Shown here one piece after another: positions 1-8,296 of a stretch of 64,000 bases of DNA (within the stretch, counting starts at the first letter, position 1; every line of letters starts with the position of its first letter). A program made the translations under genes and the position numbers. The stretch spans positions 434,001-498,000 of the forward strand of contig NZ_FWFV01000001.1 of NCBI RefSeq assembly GCF_900172315.1. Reading direction: 5' to 3'. A model generated the notes under the pieces. The model was given only the letters and a program-made list of their open reading frames with translations. It was not told the DNA's origin and did not search any database. The stretch comes from Palleronia marisminoris. Lineage in GTDB: Bacteria; Pseudomonadota; Alphaproteobacteria; Rhodobacterales; Rhodobacteraceae.

Positions 1-3000
1 CCACCCGACTTCCCGCCGGCCAGACCGCCGGCATGACCGCATCGGTTCCAGCCTGTCCGCGCAGACGGTGAGAGAGGGTCCATCTATGCGTGCCGACAAG
101 CTCGGCATCGCGGAACTGGAACACTTCCCACAGGTCGTCTTCGCCCGACCCGATCGCCATCGCGTTGGCACCCGCCGCGAACGCAGCATCGCTGACGGAA
201 GCCAAGGCACCACTCAGCAGCCGCACGCGCAGCGCTGGTCCACGATCCACCCGACCCGGCGCCGCATGGGCGAGCGCTGTCTCCGTCACGCCCATCACCG
301 CACCCCGAACCACCGTCGTGTCCAGCGCATAGCCCGCGTCTTCCACGCTCGACAGCACCGCAACAGGGCCGGGCCAGCGCTTCGCCCCGACCGCGATCCT
401 CGGCACCGCGTCCCCCTCTCCGTCCAGAACCGGCAGATCCATGAAGAGGGCCACGGGCGGCGTCGGCAATACGGCCGGCGCCACGGCGATGCCGTCCTCC
501 AGCGCCCCTCCCGCTGCAACGAGCGATCGTCCAGCCGCAATCCGCACAGCCTCGACCTGCAGCGCCGCACCCTTTGCCACGCGATCTATACGCCACAACG
601 CATCTTGCATCGAAACCACGTCGCCTGCGCCCAGGTCGAAGCGCGACGGCGGCAGCGCAAAGCTGATCCGGTCGCGTCCGGCTTGAGCCTCGGCCAGCCA
701 ACGCTCGGCGATCCCGCGCGCTTCGGATGGGCTCAGCACGAGGGGCAACTCCACCCGCGCCAGGCTCGTGTCGTCCGTCCCGGGCACAACGGCCTCGGCA
801 ACGCCGGCTGGGAAATCACCCGTCTCGACCACGTAACCGACCGACACGCGTCCGGCCTCTTCGACCTCCGGATCACGAACCGTGACCACATCACCGCCAT
901 CGGCAGCGACCACATCGGCCTGGTCCAGCGCGACGGCCCCATCTGTTCGCCGCATCGAGAAACGGAGAACGCCGTCCCGCTCGACCGCATCGAAGCCATA
1001 GGCCAGCATGAGCGGTTGCAACACTGCGCGCGCGTCAGTGACCTCCGTGACCGCATAGCCGCGAACCATCCCCCGCAACCGCGTCACGTCGATGGTGCGA
1101 ACGCCGGCACGGTGGCAGATCTCGGAGACGACAGAGGCCAGGGTGCGGTAGCCAGAGCGCCCCGTCAGCCAATGGCCGCGATAGTAGTTCTCCGCGTCGC
1201 TCCAAACGTCCGGAAGCCCCGGGAAGGCGGGAAACGGACGCGCGTCCCATGCCCATGCGTAGGCGTGACGCATGTCCACCATCGGACGGGCATAAGTGGC
1301 CGATACCGGATTGCGTTCCGGATCGCCCCAGTACTCGTCCATCGCGCGCAGGTACTGGACCTGCACGAAGTCGTCCCTCGCGCCGTCCGAGAACCAGGGC
1401 AACGCGGATTCCGAAGATTTCGGGTCCAGAAACTTGTTCGGCTGGTTGGTCCCCTTGTCGATCGCGGCGCAGCCCATCTCGGTGAAGCGGATCGGCTTCG
1501 AGCCGGGCTCCCAAGGCGTCGACATGGGCTGACGCAGCCCACCGATCCGATCGTGGTGGGGCGAACTCCACCAGTTGCGGATGTCCTTGTAGCGCCAGAC
1601 CCACGGCTCGTCATAGGCGCCGTCCGTGATCGGTCGGCGAAGTTGAGCCAGGCGATCGGCGTCGCTCCCGTAGTACCAGTCGAAGCCTTCGCCGCCCTCG
1701 ATATTGGCCTTGAGGTAATCAAGATCGTGCGGGCCCTGATAGGCGGAATCGGCCTCGTCATGCTCTCCGCGCCAATCCGACAGCGGCATGTAATTGTCGA
1801 TGCCCACGAAATCGATGTTCGGATCGGACCAGAGCGGATCGAGATGAAAGAACAGATCTCCCGATCCGTCCGCAGGGTGGTAGCCAAAGTACTCTGACCA
1901 ATCGGCCGCATAGCCGATCTTGACTTCCGGTCCCAGGATCCCCCGAACATCCGCCGCAAGCGCCTTCAGCGCACGGACTGCCGGAAAGCCGTCGGTTCCC
2001 CGAAGCGTCGTCAGCCCGCGCATCTCGCTGCCGATACAGAAGCTCTCGACTCCGCCCGCCACGGCACAAACATGCGCGTAGTGCAGGATCATCCGGCGGA
2101 AGGACCACTCGTCGGGTCCATGATAGTGCACCTCGCCGCCCGAAATCTGGAAGTCGTCGGAAGCAGCCGCGCCGAAGAAAGACATGACGTCGGCATCGAC
2201 CGCCGCGGTCCCGTCGGGAGAGCCGTCATGGCCAGGGGCCACGTCGCAGGTGATCCGACCCCGCCAGGGAAGCGCAGGTTGTTCGGACCAGCCATACGGA
2301 TCGGGAAGGCCGTTGCCCGGCAGCTGGTCCATCAGGATGAACGGATAGAACATCACCTCCTGCCCCGCTTCCGTGGCAGCGCGGATCGCCTCGATCACCG
2401 CCCCGTCGGCCGGCGTACCGCCATAGGCGACGCGCCCGTCCTGCTGCGGCACCTGCTCGGCATCACGATGCCCGATCCCCCCCGAACGCCATGCGATCTC
2501 CACCCCGTCGCGCCCGAGCGCCTCGACCTTCGGCTTGAGCGAACAGACGCCACAGCGCAGGTCGTCCCCGAACCACGAGACCACCAGCGACAGCGCCCCG
2601 CAGCGCGGCAGTTCGGTCGTCAGCGCCTGAATCGAGGCCGCCATGTCCGTCCGACCCGTCCGGACATGCGCGTTGACGAAGGCGCTCTCGTCCGCGCCGT
2701 CGTCGTAGCGGACCGGCGTGGTAGCAATCGAATACTCGCCCGTTCCGGGGATCAGCGCGACGCCCCTGACATGCTGCGCCACGTCACCGGCACCCTCTTC
2801 ACCCTCGTTTCGAACGACCTCGAAGCTGAATTGCGGCACCCGGTTGCCGAAGGTCCCGAGGGCGAGATTCTCGATCACCACATAGGCAAGCCCGCGATAG
2901 GCTGGCGCGGCGCCGGCGCCCTCGACGGCCTCGATGGCCGGATCAGACAGCTGGTCCGCGTGGCCGGCGTAGACCCGCAGGTCCAGCGACTCGCGGACGA

Positions 3001-3445
3001 GTTCCCGACCATCGGCCCAGACCCGCCCGATACCCGCGATCGGCCCCTCGCACAGCCCGATGGCGAGCGAGATCTCGTAGGAGTACGTCCGGTCCGCCGT
3101 TGCCGCGGTCCGCGCGCCCTTGCCGCCCGCTCCGCCAGCAGTTTCGCTGACCCGTTCCACGAACTTCGAGGCCCAGATCACATGGCCCGCAATCCGCATC
3201 CTGCCAAAGACCTGCGGAATCGGAGCGCCCTCACCGGCCGACGTCAGGCGCAACCGGTCTATCCGACCATGCTCGACAATGCGACCGCCGGCACCCAGGA
3301 TCTTCTGGCTGAGCTGCGCATCGATCAGCCGACCGGCCATTCCACCCGCGGCACGCCCCACGGCGGCCGAGCTCAGACCCAGGATCCCGCCCCCAAGGGA
3401 CGTGCCGACGGCGCCGCCCGCGGCGCCCAGAACCATCGTGGCCAT
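1..3445 (-). CDS. GTA baseplate megatron / host specificity protein (g15), 3' end off window
   Basis: This is the large baseplate hub and receptor-binding protein at the tail tip of the gene transfer agent. The frame is open from an ATG at 3445 to the window edge, 1148 codons without a stop, so the C-terminus is missing; the R. capsulatus protein is about 1300 residues. The N-terminus is a glycine/alanine-rich segment followed by a conserved block containing VDRLRLT-like (here IDRLRLTSAGEG) and GRMRIAGHVIWASKF, typical of g15. The middle contains a TIM-barrel, glycoside-hydrolase-like region: DPLWSDPNIDFVGIDNYMPL (about 1800-1745) and FTEMGCAAIDKGTNQPNKF near 1480-1430. The start overlaps the g14 stop by one base (TGATG), implying translational coupling. 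Long open frames on the opposite strand here are shadows. Confidence 0.93.
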   Translation of the reverse strand, partial: MATMVLGAAGGAVGTSLGGGILGLSSAAVGRAAGGMAGRLIDAQLSQKILGAGGRIVEHGRIDRLRLTSAGEGAPIPQVFGRMRIAGHVIWASKFVERVSETAGGAGGKGARTAATADRTYSYEISLAIGLCEGPIAGIGRVWADGRELVRESLDLRVYAGHADQLSDPAIEAVEGAGAAPAYRGLAYVVIENLALGTFGNRVPQFSFEVVRNEGEEGAGDVAQHVRGVALIPGTGEYSIATTPVRYDDGADESAFVNAHVRTGRTDMAASIQALTTELPRCGALSLVVSWFGDDLRCGVCSLKPKVEALGRDGVEIAWRSGGIGHRDAEQVPQQDGRVAYGGTPADGAVIEAIRAATEAGQEVMFYPFILMDQLPGNGLPDPYGWSEQPALPWRGRITCDVAPGHDGSPDGTAAVDADVMSFFGAAASDDFQISGGEVHYHGPDEWSFRRMILHYAHVCAVAGGVESFCIGSEMRGLTTLRGTDGFPAVRALKALAADVRGILGPEVKIGYAADWSEYFGYHPADGSGDLFFHLDPLWSDPNIDFVGIDNYMPLSDWRGEHDEADSAYQGPHDLDYLKANIEGGEGFDWYYGSDADRLAQLRRPITDGAYDEPWVWRYKDIRNWWSSPHHDRIGGLRQPMSTPWEPGSKPIRFTEMGCAAIDKGTNQPNKFLDPKSSESALPWFSDGARDDFVQVQYLRAMDEYWGDPERNPVSATYARPMVDMRHAYAWAWDARPFPAFPGLPDVWSDAENYYRGHWLTGRSGYRTLASVVSEICHRAGVRTIDVTRLRGMVRGYAVTEVTDARAVLQPLMLAYGFDAVERDGVLRFSMRRTDGAVALDQADVVAADGGDVVTVRDPEVEEAGRVSVGYVVETGDFPAGVAEAVVPGTDDTSLARVELPLVLSPSEARGIAERWLAEAQAGRDRISFALPPSRFDLGAGDVVSMQDALWRIDRVAKGAALQVEAVRIAAGRSLVAAGGALEDGIAVAPAVLPTPPVALFMDLPVLDGEGDAVPRIAVGAKRWPGPVAVLSSVEDAGYALDTTVVRGAVMGVTETALAHAAPGRVDRGPALRVRLLSGALASVSDAAFAAGANAMAIGSGEDDLWEVFQFRDAELVGTHRWTLSHRLRGQAGTDAVMPAVWPAGSRV

Positions 3446-3870
3446 CAGTGACCTCCTTGAGGAAATTCGAACGCCGCGACGAGCTTGTGCCGCCAAGGCT
3501 TGCTCAGGGCGCTTTCGATGACGCCGTGCCCGGAATACGCATGAATGAACCGCTCGGCCCCACTGGCGATACCCAGATGCTTGGCGACGCCGCCCTTGCG
3601 CATCCGGAAGAGGAGCACATGCCCCGGCTCCACAGCGCCCGGGGGCCGCTCGACAAGCAGGCCCCGCGCGGCCTCCCACAGCGTTTCTTCCCGCGCCGGC
3701 TCGCTCCAGTCTGAGGTGTAGGGCGGAATGACCACGGGCTCCGCCCCGGCCAATTCGCGCCAGACGCCGCGCACGAGGCCGAGGCAATCCGTCCCCGCAC
3801 CTCGGCACGATGCCTGGTGCACGTAGGGTGTCCCGATCCAGCTGCGGGCGACATCGGCCGCGCGGCTCAC
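3445..3870 (-). CDS. GTA cell-wall peptidase, NlpC/P60 family (g14)
   Basis: Predicted tail-tip peptidoglycan peptidase of the GTA, about 141 residues, that helps the particle cross the recipient wall. The NlpC/P60 signature GTDCLGLVRGVW holds the catalytic cysteine at residue 29, and the His region is KHLGIASG followed by FIHAYSGHG. I start at GTG 3870, whose G overlaps the g13 stop (GTGA), rather than at the upstream in-frame ATG 3987, because the family begins right before RAADVARSWIGTPY and the longer form would read over 100 bases into g13. It lies between g13 and g15 as in R. capsulatus. Confidence 0.9.
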   Translation of the reverse strand: MSRAADVARSWIGTPYVHQASCRGAGTDCLGLVRGVWRELAGAEPVVIPPYTSDWSEPAREETLWEAARGLLVERPPGAVEPGHVLLFRMRKGGVAKHLGIASGAERFIHAYSGHGVIESALSKPWRHKLVAAFEFPQGGH

Positions 3871-4685
3871 GAGGCACCGCCCGACGGATACGCCGTCACC
3901 CAGTCTTCGGTCGGGAGATGCGGAAAGCCGCGAAAGTTCAGCATATTTCCGAACTTCTCGCGGCAGGTCGCGGCGCGCTTGTCGCACCCAGCGATCAGCT
4001 TCACCCGGTCCCCGATCGCCAATCCGCGCACGCTGTCCCAGAGCGTCAGGCTCCGTGCGCCATCCGCGGCGCGGTCACCTCGAACGTGAACAACCTGCCC
4101 GCTCGCGGCTCCATCCAGAACCCGCAGGGTCCCGAATGCGTAGTGTTCCGCAGGCGCAGTCCCGGCGGTCACCTCGATCATGGCGCCCTCGATCCGGCTC
4201 ACCACGACGTCCACTGCGTAAATGTCAGCGTTCATCCCGCAAGTGGCGTCGCCGAACCGTGCCGCGCATTGCTTCTGATAGAGCCGCCCCACCGGCCGGT
4301 TGAGCTGCTCGGTCAAGCCCCGCAGCTCGGCCTTGAAGGCGCCGCCGGCACGCTCGATCTCCCCCAGCGTGCCGCGAAAGCTCAGGCGCCGATCCGAAAG
4401 ATCGGACCAGTTCACCTGCCATATCTCCACCGCCGCACTGTCGAACCGCCCGGCGAGTATATCCTCTTCGGTCAGGCCCGCCGCGGACAGGGCTCCGATC
4501 GCCTCGGAATTGTCCACCGAGAGTCCGGTTGTCTGCTCCAACGCCCGCGCAGTCATCGCGTCCGAAGGACTGAAGTCGGCCCCGTCGAACGACAGACGGG
4601 CATCGTGGTCGGTGAATGCGAAGACGCGTCCATCCGAGCACGTCAGCCGCCAGCAGCGGCACAGAGTTCCCGTGAGATCAGCCAT
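3867..4685 (-). CDS. GTA tail/baseplate protein, DUF2163 (phage BR0599 family) (g13)
   Basis: Baseplate hub component of the GTA tail, about 272 residues. It has the DUF2163/BR0599 layout: an N-terminal strand block (TLCRCWRLTCSDG) followed by FTDHDARLSFDGADF, and a C-terminal part with several cysteines (CAARFGDATCGMNA, GCDKRAATCREKFGN) that in related GTA hub proteins bind an iron-sulphur cluster; the cluster here is inferred from that similarity. ATG 4685 is chosen because it overlaps the g12 stop (TGATG); a TTG three bases upstream is unlikely. It overlaps g14 by four bases. Confidence 0.88.
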   Translation of the reverse strand: MADLTGTLCRCWRLTCSDGRVFAFTDHDARLSFDGADFSPSDAMTARALEQTTGLSVDNSEAIGALSAAGLTEEDILAGRFDSAAVEIWQVNWSDLSDRRLSFRGTLGEIERAGGAFKAELRGLTEQLNRPVGRLYQKQCAARFGDATCGMNADIYAVDVVVSRIEGAMIEVTAGTAPAEHYAFGTLRVLDGAASGQVVHVRGDRAADGARSLTLWDSVRGLAIGDRVKLIAGCDKRAATCREKFGNMLNFRGFPHLPTEDWVTAYPSGGAS

Positions 4686-5308
4686 CAAACCCGCAGCTCC
4701 ACTACCGGCACGTCGGGCACCTGGCCCGCATTGAATGTCGCAAGCGACACATCGATGCGGTCAGCGTCGAACCGAACCGGCACATCGAACAGAAAACCCG
4801 CTGTGACCACCACGCCATTGGCCGGAGCGGCGTCCAAGACGATCTCGCCGGTCGAGTGGTCAACCTCGAACGCCGAGACTTCGACACCGTCGACACCAAC
4901 CCGCACCGAGCCCGCGACCGGCTTCGAGATCGGCCGCGCATATGCGCTCTCACCGACCCCGTAGGTCTTGCGCAAGCCGAACGCCCGTGTGGTCCCGTCC
5001 CCGGTTCCGATCCGCTGATCGTCGAAATCGGGCACGGCGCCGCCCGGTGCGGATGAGAAATCCGCCCAGTCCTTCCAGCGAAACCCGTGCAACTGCCCGC
5101 GCCGCGCCTCGAAGAAGGCGACCAGCAGCTCGACATCTTCCAACGAGCGAAGTCCGAACCCCGCGTCGTATCGACGCCGCGAATGTGCCCAGGGTGTATT
5201 TCGTTCCTCGAAGCCATTGGCCAGCGTGACGATCTCGGTCCGCCGCTCCGGGCCGCCGACGGCGCCGAAACTCAGATCCGTCGGAAAGCGCTCTTCGTGA
5301 AAGGCCAT
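4685..5308 (-). CDS. GTA distal tail protein, DUF2460 / TIGR02217 family (g12)
   Basis: Distal tail protein linking tail tube and baseplate, 207 residues. The opening MAFHEERFPTDLSFGAVGGP and the block NTPWAHSRRRYDAGFGLRS followed by GQLHGFRWKDWADF are hallmarks of the DUF2460 family found in GTAs and siphophages. It starts 13 bases after the g11 stop and its own stop overlaps g13. Full length for the family, with no lesions seen. Confidence 0.92.
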   Translation of the reverse strand: MAFHEERFPTDLSFGAVGGPERRTEIVTLANGFEERNTPWAHSRRRYDAGFGLRSLEDVELLVAFFEARRGQLHGFRWKDWADFSSAPGGAVPDFDDQRIGTGDGTTRAFGLRKTYGVGESAYARPISKPVAGSVRVGVDGVEVSAFEVDHSTGEIVLDAAPANGVVVTAGFLFDVPVRFDADRIDVSLATFNAGQVPDVPVVELRV

Positions 5309-5321
5309 GGCCTCTTCTCCT

Positions 5322-5891
5322 TCAGCGATTGCGCTCGGCGCGCGACAGGGCGCGGCTCATCTGCGCCGCGATCTGGCTCTGCGAGCGTTGGAACCCGGCG
5401 ACATCCGGGGTCTGGATATTGATCACCACCTGAGCAGGTGCGGATGCGCCGCCCTCGGCGCGGACGCCGAGCTTGCCGTCCGCGCCGCGTGTCAGGGGCA
5501 TGATCGCCTCGGGCCCGGCCTCGCCCATCAGCCCGGTGCCGCCCCGCATCGGGAAGGTCATGGGCCCGTTCACCACGCCACCCGTGGCGAAGGGCATGAC
5601 CCGTCCCTGCGTGAACGAACCTCCCTTGGCGAAGGGAAGAAGGCTCCCCAACAGGCTCTGCGCGCCAGCGGTAATGAGGCTGCTCAGTTCCTTCCGCAGG
5701 GGGCTGACGGCCGCGGCATAGGCGCTTTCGACCATCGACTGCCCGATCCCGCGCAACGAGTCCGACAGCTTTCCGCCCTCCTTCGAGACGTCCTGCAGCC
5801 CCGATTTCAGCGCCCGGAGCATCTCTTCTGCGCCGCCGACGCTGTCCTCGAACCGCCGTAGCTCGTCTTCGAAATCGCTGAACTCACTCAT
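5322..5891 (-). CDS. GTA tail tape measure protein (g11)
   Basis: Short tape measure protein, 189 residues, matching the very short GTA tail. It begins with a predicted helical/coiled segment (FEDELRRFEDSVGGAEEML), has a central helical region, then a glycine-rich stretch (FAKGGSFTQGRVMPFATGGVV, then GPMTFPMRGGTGLMGEAGPEA) typical of the C-termini of phage tape measure proteins. The start MSEFSDFEDEL at 5891 overlaps the end of the upstream small gene by eight bases; a longer in-frame start at 5981 would cover all of that gene and is rejected. Confidence 0.88.
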   Translation of the reverse strand: MSEFSDFEDELRRFEDSVGGAEEMLRALKSGLQDVSKEGGKLSDSLRGIGQSMVESAYAAAVSPLRKELSSLITAGAQSLLGSLLPFAKGGSFTQGRVMPFATGGVVNGPMTFPMRGGTGLMGEAGPEAIMPLTRGADGKLGVRAEGGASAPAQVVINIQTPDVAGFQRSQSQIAAQMSRALSRAERNR

Positions 5892-6084
5892 GTCGCGCCC
5901 TCCTGCGCTCGTCGGGGAATGCCGCCCGCAATTCTTCAAGGCGGCCCCGTCCCATGGGCGCGACCCCTGCGCCGCGCCCAAGCATCATCTCGAGCTCCGA
6001 GGGCGTGAGCGCCCAGAACTCGTGCGGCTTCAGCCCCATCGCGATCCCCGCCCGCAGAAGCGCAGGCCAGTCGAACGCGGTCAT
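5884..6084 (-). CDS. GTA small protein, phage tail assembly chaperone-like (g10.1)
   Basis: A 66-residue protein, MTAFDWPALLRAGIAMGLKP followed by HEFWALTPSELEMMLGR, matching the small rcc01693-type protein encoded between g10 and g11 of the R. capsulatus GTA. The motif FWALTPxELxxML is shared with phage tail assembly chaperones that sit just before the tape measure gene, so a chaperone role for tape measure folding is likely but inferred. It overlaps g10 by four bases (ATGA) and g11 by eight, so all three are probably translationally coupled. Confidence 0.82.
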   Translation of the reverse strand: MTAFDWPALLRAGIAMGLKPHEFWALTPSELEMMLGRGAGVAPMGRGRLEELRAAFPDERRRARHE

Positions 6085-6392
6085 GGCGCCCCGAACGCGC
6101 GGGCCAGCAGCGCCGCCGCAACCCGCGCCGCCTCGAGCGGACCGCCCTCGATTTCGGCAGCCATCAGTTCTGCCGCCGATCCGCGCCATCCGCCTGCCCT
6201 GAGACCGGCAAGAAGCAGAGCCACGACATCGCGTGTCCCGTAGCCGCCCGTGTCGAAACGCTCGATCAGCGGAACCAAGCCACCTGCACCCAACGCATCC
6301 TCGAGTTCGGCAAGCGCGCCCAGCGTCAGCTTCGCGACATGCCGCTCCCCGTCGATGGTCACGGCGACCTCGCCCGCCCACGGGTTGGCCAT
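6081..6392 (-). CDS. GTA tail assembly chaperone-like protein (g10)
   Basis: A 103-residue protein of the GTA gene-10 family (gene transfer agent family protein, GTA_TIM-neighbour class). It opens with a beta segment (WAGEVAVTIDGERHVAKLTL) followed by GALAELEDALG, the pattern of phage tail assembly chaperones that read the tail tube protein. Position between the major tail protein and the tape measure supports that. The start overlaps the g9 stop by one base (TGATG). Confidence 0.82.
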   Translation of the reverse strand: MANPWAGEVAVTIDGERHVAKLTLGALAELEDALGAGGLVPLIERFDTGGYGTRDVVALLLAGLRAGGWRGSAAELMAAEIEGGPLEAARVAAALLARAFGAP

Positions 6393-6802
6393 CAGAGCGC
6401 CGTGAAGCTCAGCTGCCCGGCCGATGCGAGCGACAGCTCATAGGTTGCCTCACCGTCATGGGTGCCGGCGTATTCGATCGAGGTCACCTGGAACGCACCC
6501 TCGACGATGCCGAAATCGGGAATGATCACCTGGAACACAGGCGTCCGGCTCTCGAAGAACACCCGGCGCATCCGCTCGTCGGTCGCCGCATCCTTGAAGA
6601 CGCCCGATCCCGAGATCGAGGCCTGCTTCACGCCCGCGCCCGCCAGAAGCTCGCGCCAGCCGCCGCTTTCCAGGCTCGTGGCCTCCACCGCCTCGGCGTT
6701 GAAGGATATCCGCGTGGCCCGAAGCCCCGCGATGGTTTCGAACGCACCCGCGTCCGTCATGTCCAGCTTGATCAAAAGATCCTTGCCGTTCTGGGCCGCC
6801 AT
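6392..6802 (-). CDS. GTA major tail (tube) protein (g9)
   Basis: Major tail tube protein, 136 residues, in the TIGR02126/phage major tail protein 2 family. It starts MAAQNGKDLLIKLD, continues with TIAGLRATRISFNAEAVE and contains GWRELLAGAGVKQASISGSG, all features of this family of tube subunits. ATG 6802 is preceded by a purine-rich GGGAG/AAGGG stretch; a much longer in-frame opening to 7060 would run into g8 and is rejected. Between g8 (19 bases upstream) and g10 (1-base overlap). Confidence 0.93.
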   Translation of the reverse strand: MAAQNGKDLLIKLDMTDAGAFETIAGLRATRISFNAEAVEATSLESGGWRELLAGAGVKQASISGSGVFKDAATDERMRRVFFESRTPVFQVIIPDFGIVEGAFQVTSIEYAGTHDGEATYELSLASAGQLSFTAL

Positions 6803-6821
6803 GTCCCTTACTCCCGCCTTT

Positions 6822-7235
6822 TCAAGAATTGTCCCGGACCTGCGCCTTGAAGCGCAGATCGATCCGCCGAGTGCCGCTGCGAGCAACCCGCCTCGCATGG
6901 GCGCCGCGGAACCAGATACCGACGAGGTACCCACGCTCCAGCGCCAGCGGCGTCCCCAGCAGCGCGTCCGAAATCGCTCCTGCCAACCGCTTTGCCGCCT
7001 GAAATCCGTTGGCCGACGACACGACCGAGACCACGACCTCGTGCACCGCGCCGTAGCCATCCGCGTCCGACCGGTCGGTCACTTTCTCTTCGCCTAGGCT
7101 GACGAACAGGGGGGGTACCGTTCCCGCAGGCACGCCGTCATAGACCGCCCCCTGAACCAGATCATACACGCCCGCATCGAAGGTCAGCCGTTCGTAGACT
7201 GCCTCCTGCAGCGAGCTCGCGACCGCATAGCTCAT
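6822..7235 (-). CDS. GTA tail terminator, DUF3168 (g8)
   Basis: Tail terminator/completion protein of 137 residues, DUF3168. Recognisable parts are MSYAVASSLQEAVYERLTFD, the YDGVPAGTVPPLFVSLG segment and the C-terminal RIDLRFKAQVRD. ATG 7235 overlaps the g7 stop (ATGA). In siphophage architecture this protein caps the tail tube and meets the head. Confidence 0.9.
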   Translation of the reverse strand: MSYAVASSLQEAVYERLTFDAGVYDLVQGAVYDGVPAGTVPPLFVSLGEEKVTDRSDADGYGAVHEVVVSVVSSANGFQAAKRLAGAISDALLGTPLALERGYLVGIWFRGAHARRVARSGTRRIDLRFKAQVRDNS

Positions 7236-7567
7236 CGCACCACCTCCTCTTCGGCCTGAACGACCAGCCATTTCGCCTGCGGGTCACCCTCGGTCACCGT
7301 CAGGATGCCGAAGATGCGCTCATCTTCCCGAAACCGCTGCCCGGCCACGGGACGGGACGGAGCTCCCGCCGGCGCGCCCCGCGTCACGATCCGCCACAGG
7401 GTCCGCGACAAGGACACCTCCTGCCCGTCCGAAAGGCCGCCCGTTCGCGGCCGCATATCGGCCCAGAGCGTGCCAAGAGGCGCCCATTCCTCGATCGTCC
7501 CGCCGGCCCCGTCCGAGACCTTCGTGCGGGTCTCGAGAACCAGCGCTCGCGTAGGTCGGAAATCCAT
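7232..7567 (-). CDS. GTA head closure protein (g7)
   Basis: Head closure (head-tail adaptor) protein of 111 residues, phage head closure family TIGR01563/SPP1 gp16 type. Visible signs are the opening block (TRALVLETRTKVSDGAGG) and the conserved tryptophan strands (EEWAPLGTLWADMRP, SRTLWRIVTR). ATG 7567 overlaps the g6 stop by one base. Confidence 0.88.
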   Translation of the reverse strand: MDFRPTRALVLETRTKVSDGAGGTIEEWAPLGTLWADMRPRTGGLSDGQEVSLSRTLWRIVTRGAPAGAPSRPVAGQRFREDERIFGILTVTEGDPQAKWLVVQAEEEVVR

Positions 7568-8148
7568 CAGAACACTCCCCACAAGCGTGGCTGGCGGTAC
7601 GGCGCGATCAACGCCCGCACACCCGCCGGAACCTGCCCGGGTTGCGCCCGCTCTTCGTAGAGCGCACCTGCCAGGCTCAGCACCGCAAAGGACAAATCGC
7701 CGGGCAGTTCTGCCCAACTAGCTGCATAGCCTGCGCGGAAGGCGATCTCGGCGTGGCCTCCAACTGGGATGGCGGGCAGGGAAAACCCCCTCGCCACGAT
7801 CGCCGGCCGATGTGCGTCGTGCCGAACATGGACAGAGTCGAGGTCCAGCACCTTGCGATCGCCCTTCCCGTCGATCACGGCGATCTCGGTCACCGCCTCA
7901 AGAGGAGCCCGCGGCAACACCTGCCGCCCGATCTCTCGCCAGGCCGAGACGGTTCCGGAAAAGTCGCGCCTCAGGAGCGCCTTTCCGGTCGTAGATTCGA
8001 TTTGCGCAATGGCCGCACGGAGCGACCGTTCAAGAACCGGGTCCTGCACCGCGTCGTCGGCAAAGCCGGTGCCCAGACGCAAGTGGGCCCGAAGGTCCGA
8101 GATCGGCAGCGCTGCTGCGCTCAGACCCGATTGCTCGACAAGATACAT
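7567..8148 (-). CDS. GTA head-tail connector protein (g6)
   Basis: Head-tail connector (HK97 gp6-like adaptor) of 193 residues. The pattern is LPISDLRAHLRLGTGFADD, then a helical segment with AAIAQIESTTGKALLRRDF and a C-terminal GDLSFAVLSLAGALYEER helix, matching the phiE125 gp8/gp6 connector family. The start MYLVEQSG at 8148 fits the family; a start at 8208 would include the inverted repeat at 8172-8223 and an arginine-rich, unconserved extension. Unlike most neighbours it is separated from the preceding gene, by 148 bases. Confidence 0.87.
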   Translation of the reverse strand: MYLVEQSGLSAAALPISDLRAHLRLGTGFADDAVQDPVLERSLRAAIAQIESTTGKALLRRDFSGTVSAWREIGRQVLPRAPLEAVTEIAVIDGKGDRKVLDLDSVHVRHDAHRPAIVARGFSLPAIPVGGHAEIAFRAGYAASWAELPGDLSFAVLSLAGALYEERAQPGQVPAGVRALIAPYRQPRLWGVF

Positions 8149-8171
8149 GGCGGTTTTCCCTCTGCCTCGAT

Positions 8172-8223
8172 CCCTCCGCCCGGATATGACGAACGCGCGC
8201 CCACACACCGCTTGGACGGAGGG
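8172..8223 (-). promoter_or_regulatory. Inverted repeat between capsid and connector genes
   Basis: Two 10-base arms (8172-8181 and 8214-8223) pair perfectly if one G-U is allowed, around a 32-base loop. On the mRNA the hairpin lies about 75 bases after the capsid stop and 24 bases before the g6 start. There is no U-tract, so it is not a classic terminator. It could protect the capsid message from 3' decay or limit expression of the connector and tail genes; both are inference. Confidence 0.5.
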
Positions 8224-8296
8224 AAAGCTGGTCGATGCGCGAAATGCGCGCGTTCGTCCGGGCCGGGCGCCTCAGCCCGACCCGCCCCACCCGCCG

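Noticed and set aside
68-1897. Open frame of 609 codons on the plus strand
   Set aside because: It is antisense to g15, whose translated product matches a known family; the plus-strand product is Arg/His/Pro-rich with no motif, as expected of a GC-rich shadow.
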